Assembly (NCBI RefSeq): GCF_002159645.1
Contig: NZ_NFJB01000011.1
Location: 1-64,000, forward strand
Direction: 5' to 3'
DNA from: Parabacteroides sp. An277
GTDB taxonomy: Bacteria; Bacteroidota; Bacteroidia; Bacteroidales; Tannerellaceae
DNA: 64,000 nt
In this document: piece by piece, positions 1-8,452 of the stretch
How positions within the stretch are numbered: the stretch's first letter is position 1
Layout of the letters: each line of letters starts with the position of its first letter
The notes under the pieces: generated by a model
What the model saw: only the letters and a program-made list of their open reading frames with translations
What the model was told of the DNA's origin: nothing
Databases searched by the model: none
Program-made: the position numbers and the translations under genes

Positions 1-2
1 GT

Positions 3-245
3 CTGTCCATGGCACGGTGGTACAACAAAGTGGAAGAAGCCGGATTTCACTCATTTAACGTCATAGCCGCTACCTTCCATGAGCATTATGATGAGATCCT
101 GAACTTCTATAACAACCGATCTTCCAATGCCTTGGCAGAGTCCTTCAATGCAAAAGTCAAACTCTTCAGGGCTAACCTCAGAGGGGTTGCTGATAAGAAG
201 TTCTTCTTATTCCGTATTGCAAAACTATATGCATATCCCCACTAA
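3..245 (+). mobile_element. Transposase C-terminal fragment (ISL3/ISAon1-like), cut by window edge
   Basis: The reading frame is open to the left edge of the window, so only the last ~80 residues are visible. They contain FYNNRSSNALAESFNAK followed by FRANLRGVADKKFFLFRIAK, the typical C-terminal end of the DDE transposases of ISL3-like elements common in Bacteroidales. The frame ends at a normal stop. The downstream inverted repeat was not identified, so the right end of the element is unknown. Whether the copy is intact depends on sequence outside the window. The family assignment is from recalled motifs. Confidence 0.75.
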
Positions 246-260
246 ATTTCTACTGAGCCA

Positions 261-305
261 GAAAAATCCCCTTAGCTTGAGGTAGGAAATTACCTTGCTA
301 AGGGG
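261..305 (-). terminator. Hairpin terminator downstream of the membrane/kinase fusion gene
   Basis: A 9-bp perfect stem (CCCCTTAGC at 268-276 with GCTAAGGGG at 297-305) is extended by an inner AGGTA/TACCT stem. On the minus strand it is followed by GATTTTTC, so it reads as an intrinsic terminator for the gene ending at 355. It also insulates that gene from the transposase fragment. Confidence 0.65.
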
Positions 306-354
306 GAATGGTCGCCTCTGACCGTAAAGTCCGGGCAGTACTGTTCGTGACGCG

Positions 355-1635
355 TTAGGGTCGCTTAGTAGTCAATAGGTTATAAATCGTATCAACCGCA
401 CCCTCGATACCCAACGAAGAGCTCCGGATGCAAAGGTCGTAGCCCGAAGGGTCGCCCCATGTCTGCTGGGTGTAATAATTATAATGGTTGGCTCGGAGTT
501 GGTTGATGCGATGGATTTCATGCATGGCCTCTTCCGAAGAAAGATGTTGTTCAGCCGCAATGCGTTGGCAAGCAAAGGCTGCATCGGCCGAAATGAACAA
601 ATGGAAAGTCTGCGGGCGGTCTTTCAGAATCACATTCGCGCATCGCCCTACGATGACGCACGGCCCTTCGTCGGCAGCATGGCGGATGACGCGGCTTTGG
701 GCCACAAACAAACGGTCGTCGGGCGAAAGACTCTCGTCGACCGGCATCAAGTTATCCATCCAAATATCTTTCCAGACGCGCTGGAAGGAGGTCAGACGCT
801 GATCGTGTGCCTCCACATAACGGGTTGAGAGACCACTATTTCCCACGGTCAGGTTCACCAGTTCGCGGTCGTAGAACTTCCAACCCAAACGGGCGGCAAG
901 CTTCTCTCCTATCTCGTGCCCACCGCTGCCAAACTCGCGGGCAATCGTCACCACCGTATATCCCGCTTCGTCCGCCTGTTTTACCGGCTGGTGCCGGTCG
1001 AGCCACGCACCCAGCCACGCCATGTGCGGCTGAATCTTCCCCACAAAGAATCCCACCAGCAAGGCGGATAGCAACGTTCCCTCGCGCACGCCCCGTATCT
1101 CGCCAAAAAGAAAAAGGGAAAACACCAGGCTAATCGCAATCAACGAACAATCGAACCCAATCTTTACCTTCCCGAAAGGTTTTTTCCAGAGCTTGGCCAA
1201 GACGAGCATAAGCCCCTCGCCTGCAATCAACATGACTTTAGGTGTGACCTCAAACACAATTCCCACTGCCAAGATAGCCGACCCAACAACGACATACAAT
1301 ATCCGCATCCAATAGGCCTCGGGCACCATCCATTCGGTGAGCCACACCGAGAAATCAATAAAAAAGCCAAACAGGAATCCCATCACCAACTGCATGTACT
1401 GCAATTTAGGAAACGACTTACGCAAGATAGCCACCTGAATCAGCACAAAGCAAACGTGCATCGCTATCGTAAATTGTCCTACTGTCGGGCGCAGACCCAG
1501 ACTCAATACATAAGGCGGACAAGAAATAGGCGTAATGCCCAACTGGGCGTGAATACTCAACGCGATGCCAATCGACATCAAAAACAAACCGGCGATAAGC
1601 GTAGCATATCGCTCCATCAACTCTTGCATTTTCAT
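355..1635 (-). CDS. YczE/YitT-like membrane domain fused to cytidylate kinase-like domain
   Basis: The protein has 426 residues. Residues 1 to about 215 form five or six hydrophobic segments of the YczE/YitT (DUF6198) kind, starting MKMQELMERYATLIAGLF. From about residue 227 a soluble P-loop domain begins with TVVTIAREFGSGGHEIGEKL, the signature of the cytidylate-kinase-like family; GSGGHEIG (about 236-243) is the phosphate-binding loop. The kinase-like half is known as a stand-alone nucleoside-phosphate kinase relative of unknown substrate. The fusion suggests a membrane-tethered nucleotide-dependent function, which is inference. A minus-strand TATTTTTG box at 1660-1667 is the likely -7 element. 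Monocistronic, ending at a hairpin. Confidence 0.8.
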   Translation of the reverse strand: MKMQELMERYATLIAGLFLMSIGIALSIHAQLGITPISCPPYVLSLGLRPTVGQFTIAMHVCFVLIQVAILRKSFPKLQYMQLVMGFLFGFFIDFSVWLTEWMVPEAYWMRILYVVVGSAILAVGIVFEVTPKVMLIAGEGLMLVLAKLWKKPFGKVKIGFDCSLIAISLVFSLFLFGEIRGVREGTLLSALLVGFFVGKIQPHMAWLGAWLDRHQPVKQADEAGYTVVTIAREFGSGGHEIGEKLAARLGWKFYDRELVNLTVGNSGLSTRYVEAHDQRLTSFQRVWKDIWMDNLMPVDESLSPDDRLFVAQSRVIRHAADEGPCVIVGRCANVILKDRPQTFHLFISADAAFACQRIAAEQHLSSEEAMHEIHRINQLRANHYNYYTQQTWGDPSGYDLCIRSSSLGIEGAVDTIYNLLTTKRP

Positions 1636-1759
1636 CTTCTATTCCAAATTTCTTACCTGCAAAAATAAGAAAAAAGCAGCCGATTATGGTAGTTTTCCCA
1701 ATACTTTGCACTATTTTTGTGTGACAAAAAGATTACATCGTATTTAATAGTTAGGAAGT

Positions 1760-2512
1760 ATGTCGGATAGTATTGTAATTATACCTACTTATAACGAGAA
1801 AGAAAACATTGAAAACATCATTCGTGCTGTCTTCGGACTGGAAAAGGAGTTCCATATCCTGGTCATCGACGACGGCTCGCCCGATGGGACGGCTACAATC
1901 GTTAAGGCCCTGCAGAAAGAATTCCCCGAACGGCTCTTCCTTGTCGAACGAGCGGGTAAACAAGGATTGGGCACGGCCTATATCTGTGGCTTCAAATGGT
2001 GCATCGAGCATCAATATGATTATATTTTCGAGATGGATGCCGACTTCAGCCATAACCCCGAAGACCTCCCGCGCCTCTATGCCGCTTGCACGGAACAGGG
2101 CGGAGACGTAGCTGTCGGGTCGCGCTATTGCAATGGGGTAAATGTGGTGAACTGGCCGTTAGGACGGGTACTGATGTCCTATTTCGCCTCCGTCTATGTC
2201 CGCTTCGTGACCGGCATGGACATCCGCGACACGACGGCCGGCTTCGTCTGCTACCGACGCGAAGTGCTCGAGACTATCGGCATCGACCAAATCCATTTCA
2301 AAGGCTATGCATTCCAAATCGAAATGAAGTTCACGGCCTACAAGTGCGGGTTCAAGCTCGTAGAAGTACCCATTATCTTCATCAACCGCGTGCTGGGGAC
2401 TTCGAAGATGAATTCCTCCATCTTTGGCGAAGCCCTCTTCGGTGTTCTGAAACTGAAATGGTGGAGCCTCTGGCGAAAGTATCCGCAGAAGGGACGGACG
2501 TTGAAAAGCTAA
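1760..2512 (+). CDS. Polyprenol monophosphomannose synthase (DPM1-like GT2)
   Basis: A family 2 glycosyltransferase of 250 residues without membrane segments. It shows IPTYNEKENI (8-17), the nucleotide-binding DDGSPDGT (37-44), and the metal-binding DADFSHNP (about 93-100), followed by DTTAGFVCYRR. This is the DPM1 pattern, so the likely reaction is transfer of mannose from GDP-mannose to polyprenyl phosphate at the inner membrane face. The product would feed lipid-linked mannosyl transfer such as protein O-glycosylation or envelope glycans. A TATTTTTG -7 box lies at 1712-1719. It converges on the glycosyltransferase pair to the right, with a palindromic array between them. Confidence 0.85.
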   Translation: MSDSIVIIPTYNEKENIENIIRAVFGLEKEFHILVIDDGSPDGTATIVKALQKEFPERLFLVERAGKQGLGTAYICGFKWCIEHQYDYIFEMDADFSHNPEDLPRLYAACTEQGGDVAVGSRYCNGVNVVNWPLGRVLMSYFASVYVRFVTGMDIRDTTAGFVCYRREVLETIGIDQIHFKGYAFQIEMKFTAYKCGFKLVEVPIIFINRVLGTSKMNSSIFGEALFGVLKLKWWSLWRKYPQKGRTLKS

Positions 2513-2532
2513 GGATTTTCTCCCTCGATACC

Positions 2533-2640
2533 CTTGGAAGTACTACCAAGGCACCCTTGGTAATGCTTCCAAGGCAGGCTTGGTAATACTACCAAGACAC
2601 TCTTGGTAACGTTACCAAGACATCCTTGGTAGTACTATCG
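2533..2640. repeat. 23-bp palindromic tandem array (4.7 units) between convergent genes
   Basis: Units start at 2533, 2556, 2579, 2602 and 2625, exactly 23 bp apart. Each holds an 18-bp imperfect palindrome (CTTGGTAATACTACCAAG in unit 3) and a 5-bp linker. The last, partial unit runs over the stop codon of the minus-strand gene at 2635. The array fills the gap between two convergent genes, so it could act as a bidirectional 3' hairpin cluster. Confidence 0.9.
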
Positions 2641-3612
2641 GGAGGGCGTAGGCAACGTTTCCCCTTTCTCTTCCCCGATGCATTGCTCGATAAGGTAGAG
2701 CGGACGACGTTTCACTTCCGTATAAATCTTCCCTACATATTCCCCGATAATGCCGACCGATGTAATCACCACCCCGCCGATAAACCATGTGGAAACCAAA
2801 AGGGAAGTCCAGCCCGGTATCGTATCTCCCTTCGCATACGAAATGATACCATAAATAATAGCTACCAACGTCACGAGAATCATCAACAACCCCACCAACA
2901 CAATGTAGCGCAACGGACGGACCGAAAAGGAGGTAATACCATCGATAGCAAAACTCAGCATCTTCTTGAAAGGATATTTCGATTCGCCCGCCATTCGCTT
3001 CTGCCGGTCGTAATAAACCACAGCGGAAGGGAAACCCAACGAGCAGACCATACCCCGCAGGAAAAGGTTTCGCTCCGGGTATTGCATGAGGGCTTGCAAC
3101 GTGCGACGGCTCATCAGGCGAAAGTCGGCATGGTTGTACACAATCTCGCCCCCCATCTCTTTCATGAGCTTATAGAAGGCCTGTGCCGTATGTTTCTTGA
3201 AGAAGGTATCGGTACATCGTTCCTGACGGACACCATACACGATATCGGTACCTTGGCGGTAATAATCAATCATCTGGGGAATGACCTCCACGTCGTCTTG
3301 CAAGTCGGCATCGATGCTGATGGCCACGTCGGCATGAGACGCGGCATATTCCAGTCCCGCCCAGAGCGCATGTTGGTGCCCTACGTTATGGGCCAATTTC
3401 AATCCGCGTACCGGAAAACCTTCCGAAGCAAAAGAGCAGATAAGCGTCCAAGTTCCGTCGCGACTTCCATCGTCTACATATAATATATGTCCCTCTTGGA
3501 TACGCCCTTCCTTTTCCAGCCGCTGGAGGAGCGCAGAAAGACGGCGGTTCGTCTCGGGTAAGACCGCCTCTTCATTATAACACGGTACGACAATGAGCAA
3601 ATGTGTATTCAT
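2635..3612 (-). CDS. ArnC/GtrB-like polyprenyl-phosphate glycosyltransferase (GT2)
   Basis: A GT2 enzyme of 325 residues with VVPCYNEE (8-15), VDDGSRDGT (46-54) and DADLQDD (101-107). Two C-terminal membrane helices at about 235-258 and 270-292 are the layout of ArnC, GtrB and DPMS-type enzymes that load a sugar onto undecaprenyl phosphate. The start codon overlaps the stop of the upstream ArnT-like gene by four bases (ATGA), so the two are translationally coupled. The pair probably makes and then uses the same lipid-linked sugar. The sugar cannot be read from the sequence. The stop lies inside the 23-bp palindrome array. Confidence 0.85.
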   Translation of the reverse strand: MNTHLLIVVPCYNEEAVLPETNRRLSALLQRLEKEGRIQEGHILYVDDGSRDGTWTLICSFASEGFPVRGLKLAHNVGHQHALWAGLEYAASHADVAISIDADLQDDVEVIPQMIDYYRQGTDIVYGVRQERCTDTFFKKHTAQAFYKLMKEMGGEIVYNHADFRLMSRRTLQALMQYPERNLFLRGMVCSLGFPSAVVYYDRQKRMAGESKYPFKKMLSFAIDGITSFSVRPLRYIVLVGLLMILVTLVAIIYGIISYAKGDTIPGWTSLLVSTWFIGGVVITSVGIIGEYVGKIYTEVKRRPLYLIEQCIGEEKGETLPTPSR

Positions 3613-5333
3613 TTCGTAATGCTTTGCTTATGGGTTTGCCGGAAGCGATACAAATGGACCACGCTATGGTCGTCGCAACTCCTCCGGTTCGAATTATAGA
3701 TATCTTCCAATGCATAATCAGCGTATTGTTTCAAGAAAGGCTCGCGTTCGTGTTCGCCCATCAGAAGGTAACCCTCTTCAGGCAGGAAGGCTTGGAAAGG
3801 CACTATCCGGTCGCCCAGATAGAAGTTCACCGTAAAGGGATGCAACGGATTCCCTTCCGTATTCTCGCTCCGGTAGGAATAAATCCGCCCCTGGGGCACG
3901 AGGGTAGCAATCTCGCGAGCCATGGGTTTATCTGATTTGACATTGAGCACGGTAGGTTGATAGAATCCGTCCAATGTCAAATAAATAGACAATACCAACG
4001 CAAAGAGGGGTGAAAGCAACTCCCGTTTCTCTTTCACATGCAGGGCGGAATAGTAAATGGTCATCACGGAAAGAGCCAACAAAAGAAGAGGCACTACGCC
4101 CAGCGGCACGTATCGCAGCGCTTGGATATAAGCCCATGTCTCTTCCGGATGCCTTCCGCCTATCCATGCTTCTTGCACACCTCCCACACGGATAAAAAGG
4201 AAGAGCGCCAATAGAAGCAGGCTCGCCACACTCAGGATATAAACCGAAATCTTCAGTACCCGCGGGTATTGCCTCCGGAGATAAAGGAGGTACTCCGCGA
4301 TAAAGTAGGCCACGAAGGGATACATCGGTAAAAGGTACACGCTTCGCTTGCTCTTCGGTATGCAATAAAAGACAAAGATGACTACGGCACAGGTAAGTGT
4401 ATAAAGCCGCGTCTCGTCCATCGTGCGGATAGCCTGGGTGAGTCTCGCCCACAGCCCTTTAAACTGGAGTTCAGGCTTCTTATATTTCAAGAAAAAGAGG
4501 GAAACAACTAAAAAGAGCGTATAAGGCACAAAGCCAGCCACAAGCGTAACCAAGTTATAATAGGCCGGGTTCTCGTGCGAACCATACGTCATCTTGCCCA
4601 TGAAACGAAGCACATTCTCTTCCACCACCAATGAGAGGAAACGTTCGCCTCCTTGCTGATAGGCCGCTATATACCAAAGCATCGGAAGGATACAAGCCGC
4701 CAACGCCACGCAAGCATACTTCCCTACGAGCGGAAGGAAACGATATCCCTTCATCCAACAAAAGAGGAAAGCCGCCCCACATGGCAGGACAATCCCGACA
4801 GGTCCTTTGGTCAATGCTGCGCCGCTCAAGCACAAGATGGCCAACCAGGGTACACCTCGCAACCTGCGTTCATACCATATATATAATAAGTATAGTGCCA
4901 ATACCATGAAAGCCGCCAGCACCATGTCTACCCGGCAATTGACTCCCGCCCGATGCACCTCGAAGTTCGTGAGCGTCACCAGCGAAGCCACCATCGCTAC
5001 CTCTGCTCCCCGCCTCCGCGCATAAAAGGCATAGCCCGCCAAGAGCATGACCATCAGCATCAAAGCCGACGGAAACCGCGCCGTATATTCCGTCACTTCG
5101 CCCACCACGCTCGAAGCCACCGCAATCATCCAATGGAACAAAGGCGGCTTATAAGCAATATCCACTCCATTATTCACCGGCAAAATCCAATTGCCATCCT
5201 TTAGCATCGAGAGCGCAACTACCGCCTCACGGGGTTCGCCTTTCGTATGGAACGACGTCTCGCCCATAAATAAAAACAATACCACAAAGCAAATGATTGC
5301 CAACCAAATCCCTTGTTTTTTCTTTTCGTCCAT
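3609..5333 (-). CDS. ArnT-like glycosyltransferase, family 39
   Basis: A 574-residue integral membrane protein. The N-terminal two thirds hold around a dozen hydrophobic helices, with the first periplasmic loop containing GETSFHTKGEPREA, the position of the catalytic acidic residue in GT39/GT83 enzymes. A soluble tail follows after about residue 420. ArnT-type enzymes move a sugar from polyprenyl phosphate to lipid A or another acceptor on the periplasmic side. The downstream coupled ArnC-like gene would supply the donor. Transcription probably starts from a well-formed promoter at 5588-5618, giving a ~245-nt leader that contains a dispersed repeat element. The donor could be something other than aminoarabinose. 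Confidence 0.8.
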   Translation of the reverse strand: MDEKKKQGIWLAIICFVVLFLFMGETSFHTKGEPREAVVALSMLKDGNWILPVNNGVDIAYKPPLFHWMIAVASSVVGEVTEYTARFPSALMLMVMLLAGYAFYARRRGAEVAMVASLVTLTNFEVHRAGVNCRVDMVLAAFMVLALYLLYIWYERRLRGVPWLAILCLSGAALTKGPVGIVLPCGAAFLFCWMKGYRFLPLVGKYACVALAACILPMLWYIAAYQQGGERFLSLVVEENVLRFMGKMTYGSHENPAYYNLVTLVAGFVPYTLFLVVSLFFLKYKKPELQFKGLWARLTQAIRTMDETRLYTLTCAVVIFVFYCIPKSKRSVYLLPMYPFVAYFIAEYLLYLRRQYPRVLKISVYILSVASLLLLALFLFIRVGGVQEAWIGGRHPEETWAYIQALRYVPLGVVPLLLLALSVMTIYYSALHVKEKRELLSPLFALVLSIYLTLDGFYQPTVLNVKSDKPMAREIATLVPQGRIYSYRSENTEGNPLHPFTVNFYLGDRIVPFQAFLPEEGYLLMGEHEREPFLKQYADYALEDIYNSNRRSCDDHSVVHLYRFRQTHKQSITK

Positions 5334-5350
5334 TGTCTATTCTTTCTTTT

Positions 5351-5405
5351 ATGCCTATCAAAACTTCCCGACATGCCTATGGAAACTTCCGTTCTTGCCT
5401 ATCAT
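5351..5405. repeat. 22-bp tandem repeat, 2.5 units, in the ArnT-like gene leader
   Basis: ATGCCTAT starts at 5351 and 5373, and a TTGCCTAT variant at 5395, exactly 22 bp apart. AAACTTCC follows two bases later in the first two units. The array sits directly beside dispersed repeat copy 1. Confidence 0.7.
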
Positions 5406-5507
5406 TTCTATAAATATCGACGATATTTGTACAAGTATCGGCGATATTTGTATATCTTTAGCCTGAAGATACAAAAATATCGACGATGCGCGAAGAATAG
5501 GTACCGA
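5406..5507. repeat. Dispersed 102-bp palindromic element, copy 1
   Basis: The 102 bases match copy 2 (29749-29850) at 88 positions without gaps and align with copy 3 (51205) with one 2-base gap. The core is a palindrome (TATATCTTTAGCC then TGAAGATA), flanked by ATATCG-CGATATTT blocks that can extend the stem to roughly 25 bp. This copy lies between a minus-strand promoter (5588-5618) and its gene, so it is probably transcribed in that leader. There is no coding potential. Confidence 0.85.
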
Positions 5508-5587
5508 GCTCCAGAAGAATTTATCCCTGTCTTTCGGCTTTTTCCTCGGCATCTCCGGAACCTTTCCTGCCGGGTCAATCATGGATG

Positions 5588-5618
5588 CAAAAGTATAAAA
5601 ATTAGTTCATACGGCAAA
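5588..5618 (-). promoter_or_regulatory. Bacteroidetes-type promoter for the ArnT-like/ArnC-like operon
   Basis: On the minus strand TTTG (complement of 5615-5618) is followed after 19 nt by TACTTTTG (complement of 5588-5595), a match to the TTTG-N19-21-TAnnTTTG consensus. The predicted leader of about 245 nt is unusually long for the region. The rest of the 5508-5726 gap contains only a TAATTTTG -7 box at 5691-5698 for the phoH-family operon. Confidence 0.7.
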
Positions 5619-5726
5619 CGGGAGGAGGAAACTGGAACAAATTCGTAGATTTATTTCGCCCTGAAAGGTCGAACTATCCGTATTTTTTGCTAATTTTGCC
5701 TACCATTTAAAAGAAAAATAAATTGG

Positions 5727-6713
5727 ATGATAGAGCGAATATACATTCTTGAGACGGTAGACCCGGTGATATTCTACGGTGTGAACAACAGTAACATGCA
5801 ATTGATTAAGACGTTGTTCCCGAAGCTTCGCATCGTCGCGCGTGGCAATGTAATGAAAGTCATCGGAGATGAAGAGGAGTCTGAACTGTTTTTAAAGAAG
5901 ATTCGTGAAATAGAAAAGTATTGCGAAGAGTATAACACACTATCTGAAGAGGTTATCATCGATATCATTAAAGGCAAAGGCCCGGCGGTGGTAAAGCAGG
6001 AGAACCTGATTATCCATGGCATGAATGGCAAGCCCATCACCGCCCGCACCGAAAACCAGCAGAAGTTGGTCAAGGCATTCGACGAGAACGACCTGGTATT
6101 TGCCACCGGTCCGGCCGGTTCGGGAAAAACGTTCGTAGCCATTGCCCTTGCGGTAAAAGCGTTGAAGAATAAACAAGTACGGAAAATTATCCTGAGTCGT
6201 CCGGCCGTAGAAGCAGGCGAGAAGTTAGGATTCCTCCCGGGCGAGATGAAAGACAAGCTCGACCCTTACTTGCAACCGCTCTACGATGCCTTGCAAGATA
6301 TGATTCCGGCCGTGAAATTGAAAGAATATATGGAGAATAATGTCATCCAAATAGCCCCTTTGGCCTTCATGCGTGGACGGACATTGAACGACGCGGTGAT
6401 TATCCTTGACGAAGCGCAGAATACGACTACCCATCAAATCAAAATGTTCCTCACCCGGTTGGGCATGAACGCGAAGATGATCGTAACGGGCGACATGACG
6501 CAAATAGACCTTCCCGCTTCGACCATCTCTGGTTTGAAAGAAGCAATGAGCATTTTGAAAGAGGTAGATGGCATCGGACGTGTGGAATTCACCAAGAAAG
6601 ATATCGTCCGACATAAGTTAGTGCAACGCATTGTGGAAGCATACGATAAGTTTGACCGGAAGCAACGCGCCACAAAGAAAGAATCAAATACTCAAATAAA
6701 AGAAGATAAATAA
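5727..6713 (+). CDS. PhoH family ATPase
   Basis: A protein of 328 residues. Residues 1-100 form the small N-terminal domain seen in PhoH/YbeZ proteins. The P-loop GPAGSGKT is at 128-135 and the Walker B segment [10 protein letters not shown] at 224-233, in a helicase-like fold. PhoH proteins are cytosolic ATPases linked to RNA processing and ribosome maturation; the exact substrate is not settled. It is first in a five-gene co-oriented run, with only 4 nt to purC. ATG at 5727 follows a TAATTTTG -7 box at 5691-5698. Confidence 0.92.
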   Translation: MIERIYILETVDPVIFYGVNNSNMQLIKTLFPKLRIVARGNVMKVIGDEEESELFLKKIREIEKYCEEYNTLSEEVIIDIIKGKGPAVVKQENLIIHGMNGKPITARTENQQKLVKAFDENDLVFATGPAGSGKTFVAIALAVKALKNKQVRKIILSRPAVEAGEKLGFLPGEMKDKLDPYLQPLYDALQDMIPAVKLKEYMENNVIQIAPLAFMRGRTLNDAVIILDEAQNTTTHQIKMFLTRLGMNAKMIVTGDMTQIDLPASTISGLKEAMSILKEVDGIGRVEFTKKDIVRHKLVQRIVEAYDKFDRKQRATKKESNTQIKEDK

Positions 6714-6717
6714 GATT

Positions 6718-7668
6718 ATGAAAGCAGCATTAGTAAAGACAGATTTCCACTTTCCGGGTCAGGAGAGCGTTTATCATGGGAAAGTACGTGATGTGTATTC
6801 GATAAAGGATAACTTATTGGTCATGGTGGCTACCGACCGCATCTCGGCATTTGATGTCATTTTGCCGGAAGGTATTCCTTATAAAGGACAAATGTTAAAC
6901 CAAATTGCCGCTAAATTCCTGGATGCCACGACAGATATCTGCCCGAATTGGAAACTGGCTTCGCCCGACCCGATGGTTACAGTAGGCGTACGATGCGAAG
7001 GTTTCCCAGTCGAAATGATTGTACGCGGTTATCTTTGCGGAAGCGCTTGGCGTGCTTATAAGAGTGGGGTACGTGAAATCTGTGGCGTGAAGCTTCCGGA
7101 AGGCATGCGCGAAAACGAACGCTTCCCCGAACCGATTATCACGCCTACGACAAAAGCCGAGATTGGCGAGCACGACCAGGATATCTCGAAAGAAGAAATC
7201 TTGGCTCGCGGATTAGCTACGCCTGAAGAATATGCCCTGTTAGAGAAATACACAATGGCACTCTTCAAGCGGGGTACGGAAATCGCTGAGAAACGTGGGT
7301 TGATTCTCGTAGATACCAAATATGAATTCGGTAAGCACAACGGGCAAATTTATCTGATGGACGAAATCCACACACCCGACTCTTCGCGTTATTTCTACCT
7401 CGAAGGTTACGAAGAACGATTTGCCAAAGGAGAACCCCAGAAACAACTCTCGAAAGAGTTTGTACGTGAATGGTTGATGGAAAACGGTTTCCAAGGAAAA
7501 GAAGGGCAACAAGTACCTGAAATGACTCCCGAAATCGTAGAAAATATCAGTAACCGCTATATCGAATTGTTCGAACACATCACGGGCGAATCGTTTGTTA
7601 AAGCAGATACCTCGCACATTGCCGAACGTATCGAGAAGAATGTAACTGAATACTTGAATACATTATAA
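6718..7668 (+). CDS. purC: Phosphoribosylaminoimidazole-succinocarboxamide synthase
   Basis: A 316-residue SAICAR synthetase that joins aspartate to CAIR in purine synthesis using [12 protein letters not shown] near residue 21, [21 protein letters not shown] and [10 protein letters not shown] are hallmark segments. The length fits the longer Bacteroidetes/eukaryote-like form rather than the ~240-residue E. coli form. It follows the phoH-family gene by 4 nt and precedes menG by 22 nt, so it is almost certainly co-transcribed. There is no sign of a purine riboswitch. Confidence 0.97.
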   Translation: MKAALVKTDFHFPGQESVYHGKVRDVYSIKDNLLVMVATDRISAFDVILPEGIPYKGQMLNQIAAKFLDATTDICPNWKLASPDPMVTVGVRCEGFPVEMIVRGYLCGSAWRAYKSGVREICGVKLPEGMRENERFPEPIITPTTKAEIGEHDQDISKEEILARGLATPEEYALLEKYTMALFKRGTEIAEKRGLILVDTKYEFGKHNGQIYLMDEIHTPDSSRYFYLEGYEERFAKGEPQKQLSKEFVREWLMENGFQGKEGQQVPEMTPEIVENISNRYIELFEHITGESFVKADTSHIAERIEKNVTEYLNTL

Positions 7669-7690
7669 TTATTCTAATAAGAAGTAACGC

Positions 7691-8428
7691 ATGGGTATAG
7701 GTTCAGAAAATGTACTCCCTTACAATCAGGAAGAGCATAAAGGCACACAAGTGAAACGTATGTTCGATGCCATCGCGGGAAAATACGATTTGCTGAACCA
7801 TACGCTCTCATTTGGCTTCGACAAAGGATGGCGCAGGAAGGGAATTCGTTTCCTGCGCCCTTTTTCTCCGAAACAGCTATTAGACATAGCCACAGGAACG
7901 GGAGATTTGGCTTTGCAAATGCAACGTGAACTGGTTCCGGAGCATATCACAGGCGTAGATATATCGGAAGGTATGATGGAAGTAGGAAGAAACAAAGTAC
8001 GTCAAGCCGGATTATCGGAATACATTACTTTCGAGTACCAGGATTGCATGAATTTAACGTATGAAGATAACCGTTTCGATGCTGTTACTGCAGCTTTTGG
8101 TGTACGAAACTTCGAGCATATCGAACAAGGACTGGCCGAGATGTATCGTGTAACGAAACCGGGTGGCCAAGTAATGATATTGGAGTTATCTACACCCGAA
8201 CGTTTTCCCATGAAACAACTTTATGCGTTATACTCCCGTATCGTCATCCCAACTATCGGACGGTGGATATCTCGGGAAAAGGCTGCTTATAGCTATTTGC
8301 CCGCTTCTATACAAGTAGTTCCACAGGGTAAGGTGATGAGAGGATTACTCTCGAAGGTTGGTTATCGAGAGGTACAATCCCAGTCGCTTACCTTTGGAAT
8401 ATGTTCGTTGTACACAGGTATTAAATAA
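7691..8428 (+). CDS. menG: Demethylmenaquinone methyltransferase
   Basis: A class I SAM methyltransferase of 245 residues of the UbiE/MenG family. It shows FGFDKGWR, the SAM-binding LLDIATGTGDLALQM, ITGVDISEGMM and FDAVTAAFGVRNF. It performs the last step of menaquinone synthesis, C-methylation of demethylmenaquinone at the inner membrane. Bacteroidales respire with menaquinone, so MenG is preferred over UbiE. Third gene of the operon, with 22-24 nt gaps on both sides. Confidence 0.95.
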   Translation: MGIGSENVLPYNQEEHKGTQVKRMFDAIAGKYDLLNHTLSFGFDKGWRRKGIRFLRPFSPKQLLDIATGTGDLALQMQRELVPEHITGVDISEGMMEVGRNKVRQAGLSEYITFEYQDCMNLTYEDNRFDAVTAAFGVRNFEHIEQGLAEMYRVTKPGGQVMILELSTPERFPMKQLYALYSRIVIPTIGRWISREKAAYSYLPASIQVVPQGKVMRGLLSKVGYREVQSQSLTFGICSLYTGIK

Positions 8429-8452
8429 ATCAGAGATTAAAGTATAAGTATT

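Noticed and set aside
245-355. Right inverted repeat of the insertion element in the 268-305 hairpin
   Set aside because: The hairpin has terminator shape with a T-run on the minus strand and serves the convergent gene; no matching left end is in the window.
2626-3483. 285-residue plus-strand ORF
   Set aside because: Antisense to the ArnC-like gene and starts inside the palindrome array.
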